Source of the DNA: Arthrobacter sp. NicSoilB4
GTDB lineage: Bacteria > Actinomycetota > Actinomycetes > Actinomycetales > Micrococcaceae
Direction of reading: 5' to 3'
DNA: 64,000 nt
Assembly: GCF_019977335.1 (NCBI RefSeq)
Contig: NZ_AP024653.1
Coordinates: 620,001 to 684,000, forward strand
Below, one piece after another: positions 26,287-35,550 of this stretch. The notes beneath the pieces are model-generated. The model saw nothing but the letters and a program-made list of their open reading frames with translations, was not told where the DNA came from and ran no database searches. The position numbers and the translations under genes are program-made. The number at the start of each line of letters is the position of its first letter. Position 1 is the stretch's first letter.

Positions 26287-26591
26287 TGCCTGTTTCCCCA
26301 ATCGCTCCCGTCCAGGGCGTCATGCCGACTGACTACATCTCCGGTGTGGGCGCTGCCACCGGCACTGACGGATCCGCCTTCGGCGCGTCCCTCACCGGTG
26401 CGGTGGACAACCTCCAGCAGCTGCAGTCGACGTCGAAAGAGCTTGCCGTCTCCGCCGTCACCGGCAACCTGGACGACATCCACAATGCCACCCTTGCCGC
26501 GAGCCGCGCCCAGATCACCCTCGAGCTCGTAGCCGCCATGCGCAACAAGGGCGTTGACGCGTTCAACGAGATCATGAGGATGCAGGCCTGA
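26286..26591 (+). CDS. fliE: Flagellar hook-basal body protein FliE
   Basis: Adapter between the MS ring and the rod, 101 residues. The conserved C-terminal part ITLELVAAMRNKGVDAFNEI plus MRMQA is clear. It overlaps flgC and fliF by single bases. Confidence 0.93.
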   Translation: MPVSPIAPVQGVMPTDYISGVGAATGTDGSAFGASLTGAVDNLQQLQSTSKELAVSAVTGNLDDIHNATLAASRAQITLELVAAMRNKGVDAFNEIMRMQA

Positions 26592-28198
26592 TGCCTCCGC
26601 AGATTACGGTCTTCTTCCAGCGCTTCGGTGCGGGCCTCAAAAGTTTCACCACCGGCCAGCGCACAGTCGCCGTGATCGGCGCCGCCCTGCTGGTGGTCGG
26701 CATCATCGCACTCTCCGCCTGGCTCTCCAAGCCCGCCCTGACCCCGCTGTTTTCCGGCCTGAAGGACACCGACGCCAGCGGCATCGTGGAGCAGCTGCGC
26801 AAAGACAACGTGCCATACGAGCTCAGCGACGGCGGCTCCACCATCCTCGTACCGCAGGACAAGGTCTACGACGAGCGCCTCAAGGCCGCCGCCGCGGGGC
26901 TCCCCACGGCCGCCGCCACCGGCTACTCCCTGCTGGACAAAATGGGCGTCACCTCGTCCGAGTTCCAGCAGTCCGTCACGTACAAGCGCGCCCTCGAAGG
27001 GGAACTCGCGAGCACGATCTCCGCCATGGACGGCGTAAAGACCGCCGCGGTCAGGCTCGCGATTCCGGAAAAGACCGTTTTTGTCTCCAAAACCCCGGAC
27101 ACCACAGCCTCCGTCTTCGTGGAGACCGCCCCCGGCTCCACACTCTCCGGCGACAAGGTCCAGGCGATCGTCCACCTGACCTCTGCCGCCATCGAAAACC
27201 TCAAACCCGCCAACGTCTCGGTCGTCGACTCGCAGGGCAACGTCCTGTCCTCCGTCGGCGGCGGCGCCGCGGGATCCGCGTCCAAGCAGGCCACCGACTA
27301 CCAGCAGCGCACCTCCGACGCTGTGAAGGCCGTGATGGACCGCGTAGTGGGCCCCGGGAACTCCACAGTGGCCGTGGCAGCGGACGTCACAGGCGAATCC
27401 GCCCAGCAGAAGAGCGAAACCTTCACCAACGCAGAAGGCGCCCTTCCGCTCAGCGAGTCTTCCAAGACCGAGAAGTACACCGGCACCGGAGGAGGCGCCG
27501 CAGGCGTCCTCGGCCCGGACAACATTGCGGTTCCCGGCGGCACGAGCGGCAACGGCAGCTTCGACTCGTCCACCGAAACCAAGAACAACGCCGTCAACAA
27601 GATCACCGAGGACCGGATGATCCCGGCGGGCGCCGTCAAGCGGCAGACCATCTCCGTGGCCGTCGACCAGGCCGCCGCCGGCGGACTCAACCTCGCCTCG
27701 CTGACCGCACTCGTCACCGCCGCCGCCGGGGTCGACGCCGACCGGGGCGACATCGTGACCGTCGAAGTCGTGCCGTTCAGCACCGCCGCGGCGGACCAGG
27801 CGGCCGCGTCCCTCGAAGCCGCCAAGGCCGACCTTGAAGCCCAGAAGCAGTCCGCATTCTTCGGCACCCTGGTCACGGCAGGCAGCATCCTGCTGGGCCT
27901 GCTGGTCCTGGCCCTCGTCGTCGCCATGGTGCTGCGCCGCCGACAGAAGCGCGAACCGGTGGACCTCGGCGAACGCCTCGACCTGGAGATGATTCCGGTG
28001 ATGCCAACCGTCACCGCGCTGCCCCCGGCACCCGTTACGTCAGCCATCCCGCTCACCGCCCTGCCGCCGATGGTGCCGCCACCTGCCCAGGTGGAGGCCG
28101 AGCGCCGACGGTTCGAGATCGACAACATGGTTGCCTCCAACCCGGAGAAAGCGGCCGACTACCTGCGCGGCCTCATGGATGACAGGCAGCCGGTATGA
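26591..28198 (+). CDS. fliF: Flagellar MS-ring protein FliF
   Basis: 535 residues. It forms the membrane-embedded MS ring. One membrane helix at about 25-45 and one at about 430-452 bracket the extracytoplasmic ring-building domains, which start LKDTDASGIVEQLRKDNVPY. The C-terminal tail (IDNMVASNPEKAADYLRGLM) is the FliG-binding peptide. It overlaps fliG by ATGA. Confidence 0.96.
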   Translation: MPPQITVFFQRFGAGLKSFTTGQRTVAVIGAALLVVGIIALSAWLSKPALTPLFSGLKDTDASGIVEQLRKDNVPYELSDGGSTILVPQDKVYDERLKAAAAGLPTAAATGYSLLDKMGVTSSEFQQSVTYKRALEGELASTISAMDGVKTAAVRLAIPEKTVFVSKTPDTTASVFVETAPGSTLSGDKVQAIVHLTSAAIENLKPANVSVVDSQGNVLSSVGGGAAGSASKQATDYQQRTSDAVKAVMDRVVGPGNSTVAVAADVTGESAQQKSETFTNAEGALPLSESSKTEKYTGTGGGAAGVLGPDNIAVPGGTSGNGSFDSSTETKNNAVNKITEDRMIPAGAVKRQTISVAVDQAAAGGLNLASLTALVTAAAGVDADRGDIVTVEVVPFSTAAADQAAASLEAAKADLEAQKQSAFFGTLVTAGSILLGLLVLALVVAMVLRRRQKREPVDLGERLDLEMIPVMPTVTALPPAPVTSAIPLTALPPMVPPPAQVEAERRRFEIDNMVASNPEKAADYLRGLMDDRQPV

Positions 28199-29211
28199 AA
28201 CTAGCCGAAACGACCCTCACCGGTACCCAGCGTGTCGCCGTCGTACTTATGCAGATGAGTCCGGTCAACGCCGCCAAGGTGATGGCCCAGTTCAACGACG
28301 CCGAGGCCGAGGACATCGCGGCGGAAATCGTCCGGCTTCGCAAGGTGGACCCCGAAGTCGCCGAGCAGATCATGAAGGACTTCCACGAAGCAGCGATGTC
28401 CAGCCCCCGGCAGGCCCGCGGAGGACGTGAGCTGGCCGAAGGCCTACTGGAAGCGTCCTTCGGCTCGGAAAAAGCCGCCGGACTGCTCAACCGCCTCACA
28501 GTCAACATGGCCGGCAAGTCCTTTGAGTTCCTGGAGGACATCGAACCGGTCCAGATCCTCGCCTTGATCGACGGCGAGCTGCCGCAGACCATCGCCCTGG
28601 TCCTGGCGCACCTCAGCCCCCGCAAGGCCTCGGCCGTGATGTCCGGACTGCCCGGCTCCCTGCGGGCCGACGTCGCCCTGAGCATCGCAACCATGGGTTC
28701 CGGTGCGCCCGAGGCAATCGGGATCGTGGCCGACACCCTCAAACTGCGTGGCGGCGCGGCCGTCTCGCAGCAGGCGTCCAAGGTGGTGGGCGGCATCCAG
28801 CCGCTGCTGGAAATCATCAACCGGACCGACGCCGGCACGGAACGCTCCGTGCTGGATGGCCTGGACCTGCTGGATCCGGACCTCGCAGTGGAGATCCGTG
28901 CCCAGATGGTCACCTTCGACGACATCGTGAAACTGGAACGCCGTGACGTGCAGCTGGTCCTCCGCGGCCTCGACGCATCCGTGCTGGCCGTGGCCATGAA
29001 GGGCGCCTCGGAGCCCGTCCTGGAGACCATCACCACCAACGTCTCCGGCCGCAACCTGGAAATCCTCGAATCAGAGATCGCCGCGCTGGGGCCGCTGCGC
29101 GCCTCCCAGATCGAGGAAGCCCGGGCCGCGGTGGTCCGTTCCATCCGCGAGCTCGAGGCTGAAGGCCAGATCACCATCCAGCGCGGGGACGAAGAAGACT
29201 ATGTCTACTGA
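28195..29211 (+). CDS. fliG: Flagellar motor switch protein FliG
   Basis: 338 residues, standard length. N domain (GTQRVAVVLMQMSPVNAAKV) binds FliF. The middle domain carries the HPQ-like segment as LPQTIALVLAHLSPRKASAV. The C domain with charged helix VKLERRDVQLVLRGLDASVL and LAVAMKGASEPVLE contacts MotA. It overlaps fliF by 4 bp and fliH by 11 bp. Confidence 0.96.
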   Translation: MKLAETTLTGTQRVAVVLMQMSPVNAAKVMAQFNDAEAEDIAAEIVRLRKVDPEVAEQIMKDFHEAAMSSPRQARGGRELAEGLLEASFGSEKAAGLLNRLTVNMAGKSFEFLEDIEPVQILALIDGELPQTIALVLAHLSPRKASAVMSGLPGSLRADVALSIATMGSGAPEAIGIVADTLKLRGGAAVSQQASKVVGGIQPLLEIINRTDAGTERSVLDGLDLLDPDLAVEIRAQMVTFDDIVKLERRDVQLVLRGLDASVLAVAMKGASEPVLETITTNVSGRNLEILESEIAALGPLRASQIEEARAAVVRSIRELEAEGQITIQRGDEEDYVY

Positions 29212-29854
29212 CGGGACCGCTACCAACAGCGCCCCGGCCCGGATCATCTTCCCGTCGCTCCGCGCCAGCGGACCCGCCAGCGAACAGGCCGGCTACACCG
29301 AAGGCCACGCCGCCGGCTACGCAGCCGGCGTCCGGGCCGCAGCCAAGGAACAGCGCCGCTGGCGCGACCGCATGTCTGCCGAGCAGGCCGCCACACTGGC
29401 CTCCGGGCAGCAGGACCTCGACCGCGCAGTCCGCGCCCTGGCCGTGGCACGGACCGACTTCGCGCACCGGAACGTGCAGGCCCTGCACGACGCCGAGGAA
29501 GTCCTCGCTCGCACAGCACTGGAACTCGCCGAGGCCATCCTGGGCTACGAACTGGCTGAAGGAACCAGGACCGCACGCGCTGCCCTGGACCGTGCCCTCT
29601 CCGGAAACGACGCCGCCACAGTGCTGGCCATCCGGCTGAACCCGACGGACATCGAGGTCCTGGCCAGGGAAGGCCAGGACCTGCCGGCCGGCCTGCCGCT
29701 GCTCGCGGATCAGTCGCTCAACCGCGGCGACGCGAAGGTCGAATACCAGCAGGGCTGGCTCGACGCCAGCCTCGGCAGCGCCCTGGCACGCGCCCGCACG
29801 GCGTTGCTGGGCGACCAGGACTGGGCAGAAACGTCGCCGGGGGACCAGCGATGA
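29201..29854 (+). CDS. fliH: Flagellar export apparatus protein FliH
   Basis: 217 residues. It is the regulator and stator of the FliI ATPase. The N-terminal GYTEGHAAGYAAGVRAAAKE is the GxxxG-repeat helix typical of FliH. The C-terminal half (LADQSLNRGDAKVEYQQGWL) matches the FliH/YscL domain. It overlaps fliG and fliI. Confidence 0.93.
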   Translation: MSTDGTATNSAPARIIFPSLRASGPASEQAGYTEGHAAGYAAGVRAAAKEQRRWRDRMSAEQAATLASGQQDLDRAVRALAVARTDFAHRNVQALHDAEEVLARTALELAEAILGYELAEGTRTARAALDRALSGNDAATVLAIRLNPTDIEVLAREGQDLPAGLPLLADQSLNRGDAKVEYQQGWLDASLGSALARARTALLGDQDWAETSPGDQR

Positions 29855-31179
29855 TCGCCGGGTGGCGTCCCAAGGGCGCAGACTACGCTGCCGCCCTGCG
29901 GGCCGCAGCGCCGCAGCGCGTCGGCGTCGTGACCTCTGTGATGGGCCTCGGCCTCGAAGTTTCCGGACTCGACTGCGCCCTGGGCGACCTGGTGACCGTG
30001 GGCTCGAACCCGGGACTGGACGCCGAGGTGGTGGCGGCCCTGGACAGCTCCGTGCGCTGCATGCCGCTGGGCCGGCTCGCCGGTGTGGCGGCGGGGGATC
30101 CCGTCCGGGCCAAGGGCGGCACCGTCCTCGTTCCCACCGGGCCGGGGCTCTTTGGCCGAGTGATTGACGGACTCGGCCGGCCCATCGACGGCAAGGGTCC
30201 GCTCAACAGCGGCCCCCGCGTGCCGATCGACAATGAAGCCCCCAATGCCATGAAACGCGCCCGCATCAACACGGCCCTGCAGACCGGGGTACGTGTGCTG
30301 GACACCATGACGACTCTGGGCAAGGGCCAGCGCATGGGACTCTTCGCAGGTTCGGGCGTTGGAAAGTCGTCCCTTCTCTCGATGATCGCCCGCGGCACCG
30401 ACGCCGAGGTCTCGGTGATCGCCCTGGTGGGGGAGCGAGGCCGTGAAGTCCGCGAGTTCCTCGAGGACGACCTCGGCCCTGCCGGGCTGGCCCGCTCCGT
30501 CGTTGTTGTCGCCACCTCGGACGAACCCGCCCTGATGCGGATGCGCGCAGCGTTTACCGCGACCCGCATCGCCGAATCCTTCCGGGACAACGGCCAGGAC
30601 GTCGTACTGATGATGGACTCCCTCACCCGCGTGGCAATGGCCCAGCGCGAGATTGGGCTGTCCGCCGGCGAGCCGCCCGCCACCCGCGGCTACCCGCCGT
30701 CGACCTTCTCCATCCTGGCCCGGCTGCTGGAACGCGCGGGCACCGCCGAGTCCGGCTCCGTCACCGGCATCTACACCGTGCTGGTCGACGGCGATGACCA
30801 CAACGAACCGATCGCCGACGCAGCGCGCTCGATCCTGGACGGCCACGTCGTCCTGGACCGGAAGCTCGCCGTCACCGGACACTTCCCCTCGGTGGACGTG
30901 CTCGGCTCGGTCTCCCGCGTCGCCACGAAGGTCAACGCCCGACCGCATCTTGAAGCGGCGGCGGCCCTGCGGCGCGTCCTTGCAGCCCGCAAGGCCGCGC
31001 AGGACCTGATCGACGTCGGCGCCTACCAGGCAGGCACCAACCCGCTGGTGGACGCGGCCCTGAACCACGAGCAGCACGTCAGCGCTTTCCTGCAACAGCC
31101 GATGGACGAATCCACTGCCCATCCTGAGTCCTGGCAGCGGCTAAACCACCTCACCTCGATCCTGGGAGCAGCAGCATGA
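29851..31179 (+). CDS. fliI: Flagellum-specific ATPase FliI
   Basis: Export ATPase, 442 residues, F1-beta-like. Walker A GSGVGKSS sits around residue 168, Walker B VVLMMDSLTR around 252, and the arginine-finger and C-terminal helical regions are intact. ALVGERGREVREFLED is the family signature. It overlaps fliH and fliJ by ATGA-type junctions. Confidence 0.96.
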   Translation: MIAGWRPKGADYAAALRAAAPQRVGVVTSVMGLGLEVSGLDCALGDLVTVGSNPGLDAEVVAALDSSVRCMPLGRLAGVAAGDPVRAKGGTVLVPTGPGLFGRVIDGLGRPIDGKGPLNSGPRVPIDNEAPNAMKRARINTALQTGVRVLDTMTTLGKGQRMGLFAGSGVGKSSLLSMIARGTDAEVSVIALVGERGREVREFLEDDLGPAGLARSVVVVATSDEPALMRMRAAFTATRIAESFRDNGQDVVLMMDSLTRVAMAQREIGLSAGEPPATRGYPPSTFSILARLLERAGTAESGSVTGIYTVLVDGDDHNEPIADAARSILDGHVVLDRKLAVTGHFPSVDVLGSVSRVATKVNARPHLEAAAALRRVLAARKAAQDLIDVGAYQAGTNPLVDAALNHEQHVSAFLQQPMDESTAHPESWQRLNHLTSILGAAA

Positions 31180-31610
31180 ACCGCCAATTTTCACTGGCAG
31201 GACTCCTGCGCCTCCGCCAGATCCAGCAGGACCAGGCGGCCACCGGGCTGGCCAGCGCCCGCTTGCGCTCCAGCTCCGTGCGGGCCCGCGAAGCGTCAGC
31301 GCGCCGCAATCTCGCCGAGGGCGATGCACCGATTTCCAGCTCTGCGTCCCTGCGGGCAGTAGCGGCGGCGCGGTCCTCCTCGCACAGCATGCTCGCAGAC
31401 CTGCAGAACCTCTCGCGGATCGCGGAGACCGAGGAAGCCACCGCCCGCGAGGAATTCATCGCCGCCCGCACCCGCTCCGTCGGCCTGGAGAAACTGCAGG
31501 CCCGCCACGACGCAGAGGTCCATATGGCGGACCTGCGCGCCGAACAATCGACCCTCGACGAGATCGCCTCCACCGTCTGGCACCGAGAAGAGCAGGAGGT
31601 GAGGTCATGA
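31176..31610 (+). CDS. fliJ: Flagellar export protein FliJ
   Basis: 144 residues, almost entirely coiled coil (Ala/Arg/Glu-rich), with RQFSLAGLLRLRQIQQDQAA at the N-terminus. FliJ links the ATPase ring to FlhA. Assignment rests on the coiled coil, length and position after fliI, because sequence conservation is low in this family. Confidence 0.82.
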   Translation: MNRQFSLAGLLRLRQIQQDQAATGLASARLRSSSVRAREASARRNLAEGDAPISSSASLRAVAAARSSSHSMLADLQNLSRIAETEEATAREEFIAARTRSVGLEKLQARHDAEVHMADLRAEQSTLDEIASTVWHREEQEVRS

Positions 31611-32272
31611 GCATGACCGAGGCAATCGGCCGGATGCAGGGCATCCAGTCGATGATTGCTGACCTGACGCGGCCCGCGGCGGCCGAGACCGATGCCGCTG
31701 CCCTGAAGTCGGCGGCCGCAACCTCGCTCGCCACCGGGACGGGGAACGGAGACGCGGCGTCCTTCACCGAGGCGCTGACCGCGGCGCTGGGCGGAACCAA
31801 CGGAACCGACATCTCCTCCCTCACCAACAGCCTGGGGCTGGGAAGCACGACGGCGATCGGCGCGCTCAAGGGCATCACCGCGCCCGCGCCCGGCGCGGCG
31901 ACAGGCAACGACGTCGTGGCCATGGCCAAGAAGTACATCGGAGTCCCTTACGTCTGGGGCGGAACCAACCCGGCCACCGGCATGGACTGCTCCGGCTTCA
32001 CCCAGCGGGTCTTCAAGGACCTCGGCATCGATATTCCCCGTGTGGTGAGTGACCAGATGCGCCAGGGGACGCCGGTGGCGTCCCTGGCCGAAGCTAAGCC
32101 CGGCGACCTGCTGGTGAGCTTCGGCGGGGACCACATCTCCATCTACCTGGGCAACGGCAAGGCCATCGACGCACCGGTCCCCGGCAAGACCATTCAGATC
32201 CGGGACGCCTGGGAGCAGCAGTCCAACCTGACCTCCATCCGGCGCATTGTCCCGGCAGGAGCTGCATCATGA
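31607..32272 (+). CDS. NlpC/P60 peptidoglycan hydrolase in the flagellar operon
   Basis: 221 residues. An N-terminal helical region of about 100 residues without an obvious signal peptide is followed by an NlpC/P60 domain. The catalytic Cys lies in GMDCSGFTQ (about 127), the His in GDHISIYLG (about 175), and VPYVWGGTNPATG precedes them. It sits between fliJ and fliK and overlaps both, so it probably opens the cell wall for the rod, the role FlgJ plays in proteobacteria. Lack of a signal peptide suggests export through the flagellar apparatus itself. Confidence 0.88.
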   Translation: MSMTEAIGRMQGIQSMIADLTRPAAAETDAAALKSAAATSLATGTGNGDAASFTEALTAALGGTNGTDISSLTNSLGLGSTTAIGALKGITAPAPGAATGNDVVAMAKKYIGVPYVWGGTNPATGMDCSGFTQRVFKDLGIDIPRVVSDQMRQGTPVASLAEAKPGDLLVSFGGDHISIYLGNGKAIDAPVPGKTIQIRDAWEQQSNLTSIRRIVPAGAAS

Positions 32273-33810
32273 AAGGCATGGATCTGGCTTCCGCGCTGGC
32301 CGCGCCGGTCCAGGGCCGCGGTTCCGGGCAGGGCGCACGCTCCCGGACCGAGGCGGGGAACGACGATACGAAGTCTTTCGACGCGGTCTTCAACGACGTC
32401 CACGGTGTTGCCGACGCCGCGCATCGACAGCCGGACGACGCCGGCGGGGGCACTTCCGGCGACAGCGCCGCGCAGGGCAGCGAATACGGTTCGGCCGCTG
32501 TGCAGAACCCGGCCCTTGCCTCCGGGGATGACGGCACGGCCTTTGCAGGCTCCGCCGCGCACGCTTCCGGGCATGTCGCCGGAGGCCCCGCCGATCAGCA
32601 GGCAGCGCTGACCTTGGCAGCGGCTCTCCCGGTGCAGGACGACCAGGCACCGTCAGCGGTCCCCGTGACTGCGGCGCCAGCCACCGGTGCCGACCCTCGG
32701 CTTGCCGTGCCGGGAGCGCTGTCGGCGGCGACCGTCCAGACGGCGGCCCTCCAGTCGGCTGCCCTGCAGACAGCGGCTTTCCAGACGGCCGCGCCGGAGA
32801 CAGCGCAGGCCGCCATCACTTCCGTTCCGGGCGCAGGCCTTGGTACTGGTGTCCCTCCGGCCGCCCCGCCCGCCGCCGGAGAAGTGCCAGGAGCCAACAG
32901 CACTGCAGCGGCGTTCACCATGCAGGCGCCCGCAGCCGAACAGACGCTGAATGTCGGCGTCCCTTCCGGCAGCGCGGGAACCGGCCCGCTCACGGCGCCA
33001 GCCACGGGCGCGCAGTCGTCGGCAGCTGTACTGCGCAACGCGCAGGCGCCGGACCCGGCCCCGGCGACGGCCGGGGCGCCGTCGTCGACGGCACCCCTAA
33101 GCACCGTGACCGACGCCGGCAGTGCAGCCGGCTTCCCGGCCGCAGCGCCAGCCGTGGGCGCCACTTCTCGCCCCGCCCGCACCGGGACCACGCCCGCCGC
33201 CGCTCCCGCCACGGCAGCAGTGGACGCCCTGGCCGCCACCGGAACCGCAGCGGCCGCCGCGGCGCCGGCCGCCCAGCCGACGTCGTCACCCGCTGCCGCA
33301 CCACAACCCGCAGCCCCCCCGGCTCCCCAGCCGGGCGCCACGCTCCAGCCGCAGTTGGCCAAACCGCTCTTCACGCTCGCGGGAGCCCCCCAGGGGCAGC
33401 ACATCATGACGCTGCAAGTGACCCCCGAGGACCTGGGGCCGATGACGGTCCGGGCGCACATTGATGCCGCCGGCGTCCGGATCGAGCTCTTCGCCCCGGG
33501 CGACGCCGGACGCGAGGCCATCCGGGGGATCCTGCCGGAGCTCCGCAAGGAACTCGCGGATGCCGGCTTCGGTGCCAGCCTCGACGTCTCCGAGCACAGC
33601 GGACCGGGCAACGCAGCCCGGGACGGAACCAGCCAGGGCAGCGCGGGCCAGGACGGCGCCGGGCGGGACTCCGGCTCCGGGACAGGCAACCGGAACAGCC
33701 CGGGCGATCCGCGCCCCGGCCACCGCTGGGAAGCCCTCGCCGACGGCGCCGCCCTGCGCGACGCAAGAATCCTCAACGGACCCCAGACCACTCTCGACAT
33801 TCTTGTCTGA
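32269..33810 (+). CDS. fliK: Flagellar hook-length control protein FliK
   Basis: 513 residues. The first 370 are extremely Ala/Pro/Thr/Gly-rich and disordered, with short tandem repeats (QTAALQSAALQTAAFQTAA) around 155-175, as expected for a molecular ruler. The C-terminal Flg_hook domain (about 375-440: HIMTLQVTPEDLGPMTVRAH, then LRKELADAGFGASLDVSEH) triggers the export switch with FlhB. It is coupled to the NlpC/P60 gene by ATGA and followed by flgD after 18 bp. Confidence 0.9.
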   Translation: MKGMDLASALAAPVQGRGSGQGARSRTEAGNDDTKSFDAVFNDVHGVADAAHRQPDDAGGGTSGDSAAQGSEYGSAAVQNPALASGDDGTAFAGSAAHASGHVAGGPADQQAALTLAAALPVQDDQAPSAVPVTAAPATGADPRLAVPGALSAATVQTAALQSAALQTAAFQTAAPETAQAAITSVPGAGLGTGVPPAAPPAAGEVPGANSTAAAFTMQAPAAEQTLNVGVPSGSAGTGPLTAPATGAQSSAAVLRNAQAPDPAPATAGAPSSTAPLSTVTDAGSAAGFPAAAPAVGATSRPARTGTTPAAAPATAAVDALAATGTAAAAAAPAAQPTSSPAAAPQPAAPPAPQPGATLQPQLAKPLFTLAGAPQGQHIMTLQVTPEDLGPMTVRAHIDAAGVRIELFAPGDAGREAIRGILPELRKELADAGFGASLDVSEHSGPGNAARDGTSQGSAGQDGAGRDSGSGTGNRNSPGDPRPGHRWEALADGAALRDARILNGPQTTLDILV

Positions 33811-33828
33811 CACGAAGGAACGCGACTC

Positions 33829-34263
33829 ATGACGATCCAGCCCATCGCCCCGCAGCCGGTCACGGCCACCGGGGAGACCGCCCAGGCAACTGCCGTGCGG
33901 GCACCCGTGCAGACCATGGATTCGGAGGTCTTTATGTCCCTCCTGGTCGCTCAGCTCAAGAACCAGAACCCGAGCGCGCCCATGGATACCAACCAGATGA
34001 TGAGCCAGACCATCCAGCTCTCCATGATGGAGAAGATGCAGGAACTGACCACGAACAGCAAGGAAGGGTTCTCCCTGCAGATGCGGCAGGCCGCCGCTGC
34101 GCTGATCGGCCATTCCGTCGGCTACATCCTTGAGGACGGCACCACCGGCACCGGGATCGCCAGCTCCGTGTCCTACTCCGGGGCAGTTCCGACCGTCAAG
34201 GTCGGCGAGCTGTCCATCCCCCTAGACTCCATCACCGGGCTCACCGCGCCGGCCGCTTCCTGA
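33829..34263 (+). CDS. flgD: Flagellar hook cap FlgD
   Basis: 144 residues. It is a scaffold for hook polymerisation. The conserved segment FMSLLVAQLKNQNPSAPMDT is followed by NQMMSQTIQLSMMEKMQEL. It is short: the C-terminal Ig-like domains of the E. coli protein are absent, as in many Gram-positive FlgD proteins. Confidence 0.93.
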   Translation: MTIQPIAPQPVTATGETAQATAVRAPVQTMDSEVFMSLLVAQLKNQNPSAPMDTNQMMSQTIQLSMMEKMQELTTNSKEGFSLQMRQAAAALIGHSVGYILEDGTTGTGIASSVSYSGAVPTVKVGELSIPLDSITGLTAPAAS

Positions 34264-34294
34264 CCAGTTTTCCACCCGTAGAAAGGCAGTTCCC

Positions 34295-35473
34295 ATGCTC
34301 CGCTCGCTGTACTCCGGAATCTTCGGCCTTCGTGCCCACCAGACCATGCTGGACGTCACCGGCAACAACATTGCCAACGTCAACACGGCTGGCTTCAAAG
34401 CTTCCTCCACACAGTTCCAGGACACCCTCTCGCAGATGACGCAGGGGGCTTCCGCGCCGCAGGGCGAAACCGGCGGCAGCAACCCCGCGCAGATCGGCCT
34501 CGGTGTCCGGGTCGCCGGCGTCAGCACCAACTTCGCCCAGGGCTCTTCGCAGAGCACCGGCCGCGCCACGGACATGATGATCTCCGGCGACGGCTTCTTC
34601 GTCACCAGCAAGGGCGGCCAGCAGCTCTTCACCCGCGCCGGCGCCTTCAGCCCCGACGCCGCCGGCCAGCTGGTCAGCCCCGACGGCGGCATCCTGCAGG
34701 GCTGGTCTGCCGTGAACGGAGTGCTCAACACCGGCGGCCCGGTCAGCGGCATCACACTGAACGCGAACAATTTGGTGCCTGCCAAGGCGACGAATTCCGT
34801 GACGGTTGACGGCAACCTGCCGAGCGACGGCACTGTCGGCGCTCCGCTCGAGCGCGTCGTCAAGGTTTACGACGGCGCCGGTGCGGTGCGGGACCTCACC
34901 CTCACCTTCACCCGGACGGGAAACGACTGGACCGTCACCGGCAACGACGGCTCGGGCGCGACCACCACAACGCTGACCCAGGATGCCAGCGGAAACCTGA
35001 CGCCGGCGAATGCCACGTTGGCCGTCGGCGGCGGCATCACCGTCAATCTCGGCGGGATCTCGGCGTTCGCCGGAATGACCTCCCTCGCTGTCAGCGGCCA
35101 GAACGGTTCCGCGGCCGGCAAGCTGGAGTCCTACACGATCGGCAACGACGGATCCGTGATCGGTTCCTTCAGCAACGGCGTCAAGCAGGTCCTCGCCAAG
35201 ATCGCGCTGGCCAACTTCACCAACCCCTCGGGACTGGAGAAAGCCGGCGGATCCTCGTACGTGGCCACCGCCAACTCCGGCGGCGTGCAGCTCGGCGGAG
35301 CAGGCGACGCCGGCATCGGCAGCCTCGCCGCCGGATCGCTGGAAATGTCCAACGTGGACCTGTCCCAGGAATTCACCAACCTGATCGTCGCCCAGCGCGG
35401 CTTCCAGGCCAACGCCCGAATCATTACGACGTCGGACGAGGTCCTGCAGGAGCTCGGCAACCTCAAGCGCTAG
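34295..35473 (+). CDS. flgE: Flagellar hook protein FlgE
   Basis: 392 residues. N-terminal LRSLYSGIFGLRAHQTMLDV and TGNNIANVNTAGFKAS plus C-terminal SNVDLSQEFTNLIVAQRGFQ and ANARIITTSDEVLQEL are the rod/hook-family ends. The middle holds the hook D1/D2 domains. GAAAGGCAG gives its ribosome site. It ends the flgB-flgE operon, with a hairpin terminator 14 bp downstream. It is the only hook or distal-rod-type gene besides flgB and flgC. Confidence 0.94.
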   Translation: MLRSLYSGIFGLRAHQTMLDVTGNNIANVNTAGFKASSTQFQDTLSQMTQGASAPQGETGGSNPAQIGLGVRVAGVSTNFAQGSSQSTGRATDMMISGDGFFVTSKGGQQLFTRAGAFSPDAAGQLVSPDGGILQGWSAVNGVLNTGGPVSGITLNANNLVPAKATNSVTVDGNLPSDGTVGAPLERVVKVYDGAGAVRDLTLTFTRTGNDWTVTGNDGSGATTTTLTQDASGNLTPANATLAVGGGITVNLGGISAFAGMTSLAVSGQNGSAAGKLESYTIGNDGSVIGSFSNGVKQVLAKIALANFTNPSGLEKAGGSSYVATANSGGVQLGGAGDAGIGSLAAGSLEMSNVDLSQEFTNLIVAQRGFQANARIITTSDEVLQELGNLKR

Positions 35474-35486
35474 CCTCCGACCCCCA

Positions 35487-35524
35487 CGCAGCACCCGGTG
35501 CCCCCGCGGGCGCCGGGTGCTGCG
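35487..35524 (+). terminator. Terminator after flgE
   Basis: A perfect 12-bp stem CGCAGCACCCGG (35487-35498) / CCGGGTGCTGCG (35513-35524), followed by GCATTT. It separates the flgB-flgE operon from the peptidase gene. Confidence 0.85.
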
Positions 35525-35550
35525 GCATTTGGCGCGGGTAGGATCATGAG

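Noticed and set aside
29710-31122. 470-codon minus-strand frame opposite fliI
   Set aside because: fliI on the plus strand has intact Walker motifs; the antisense translation has none.
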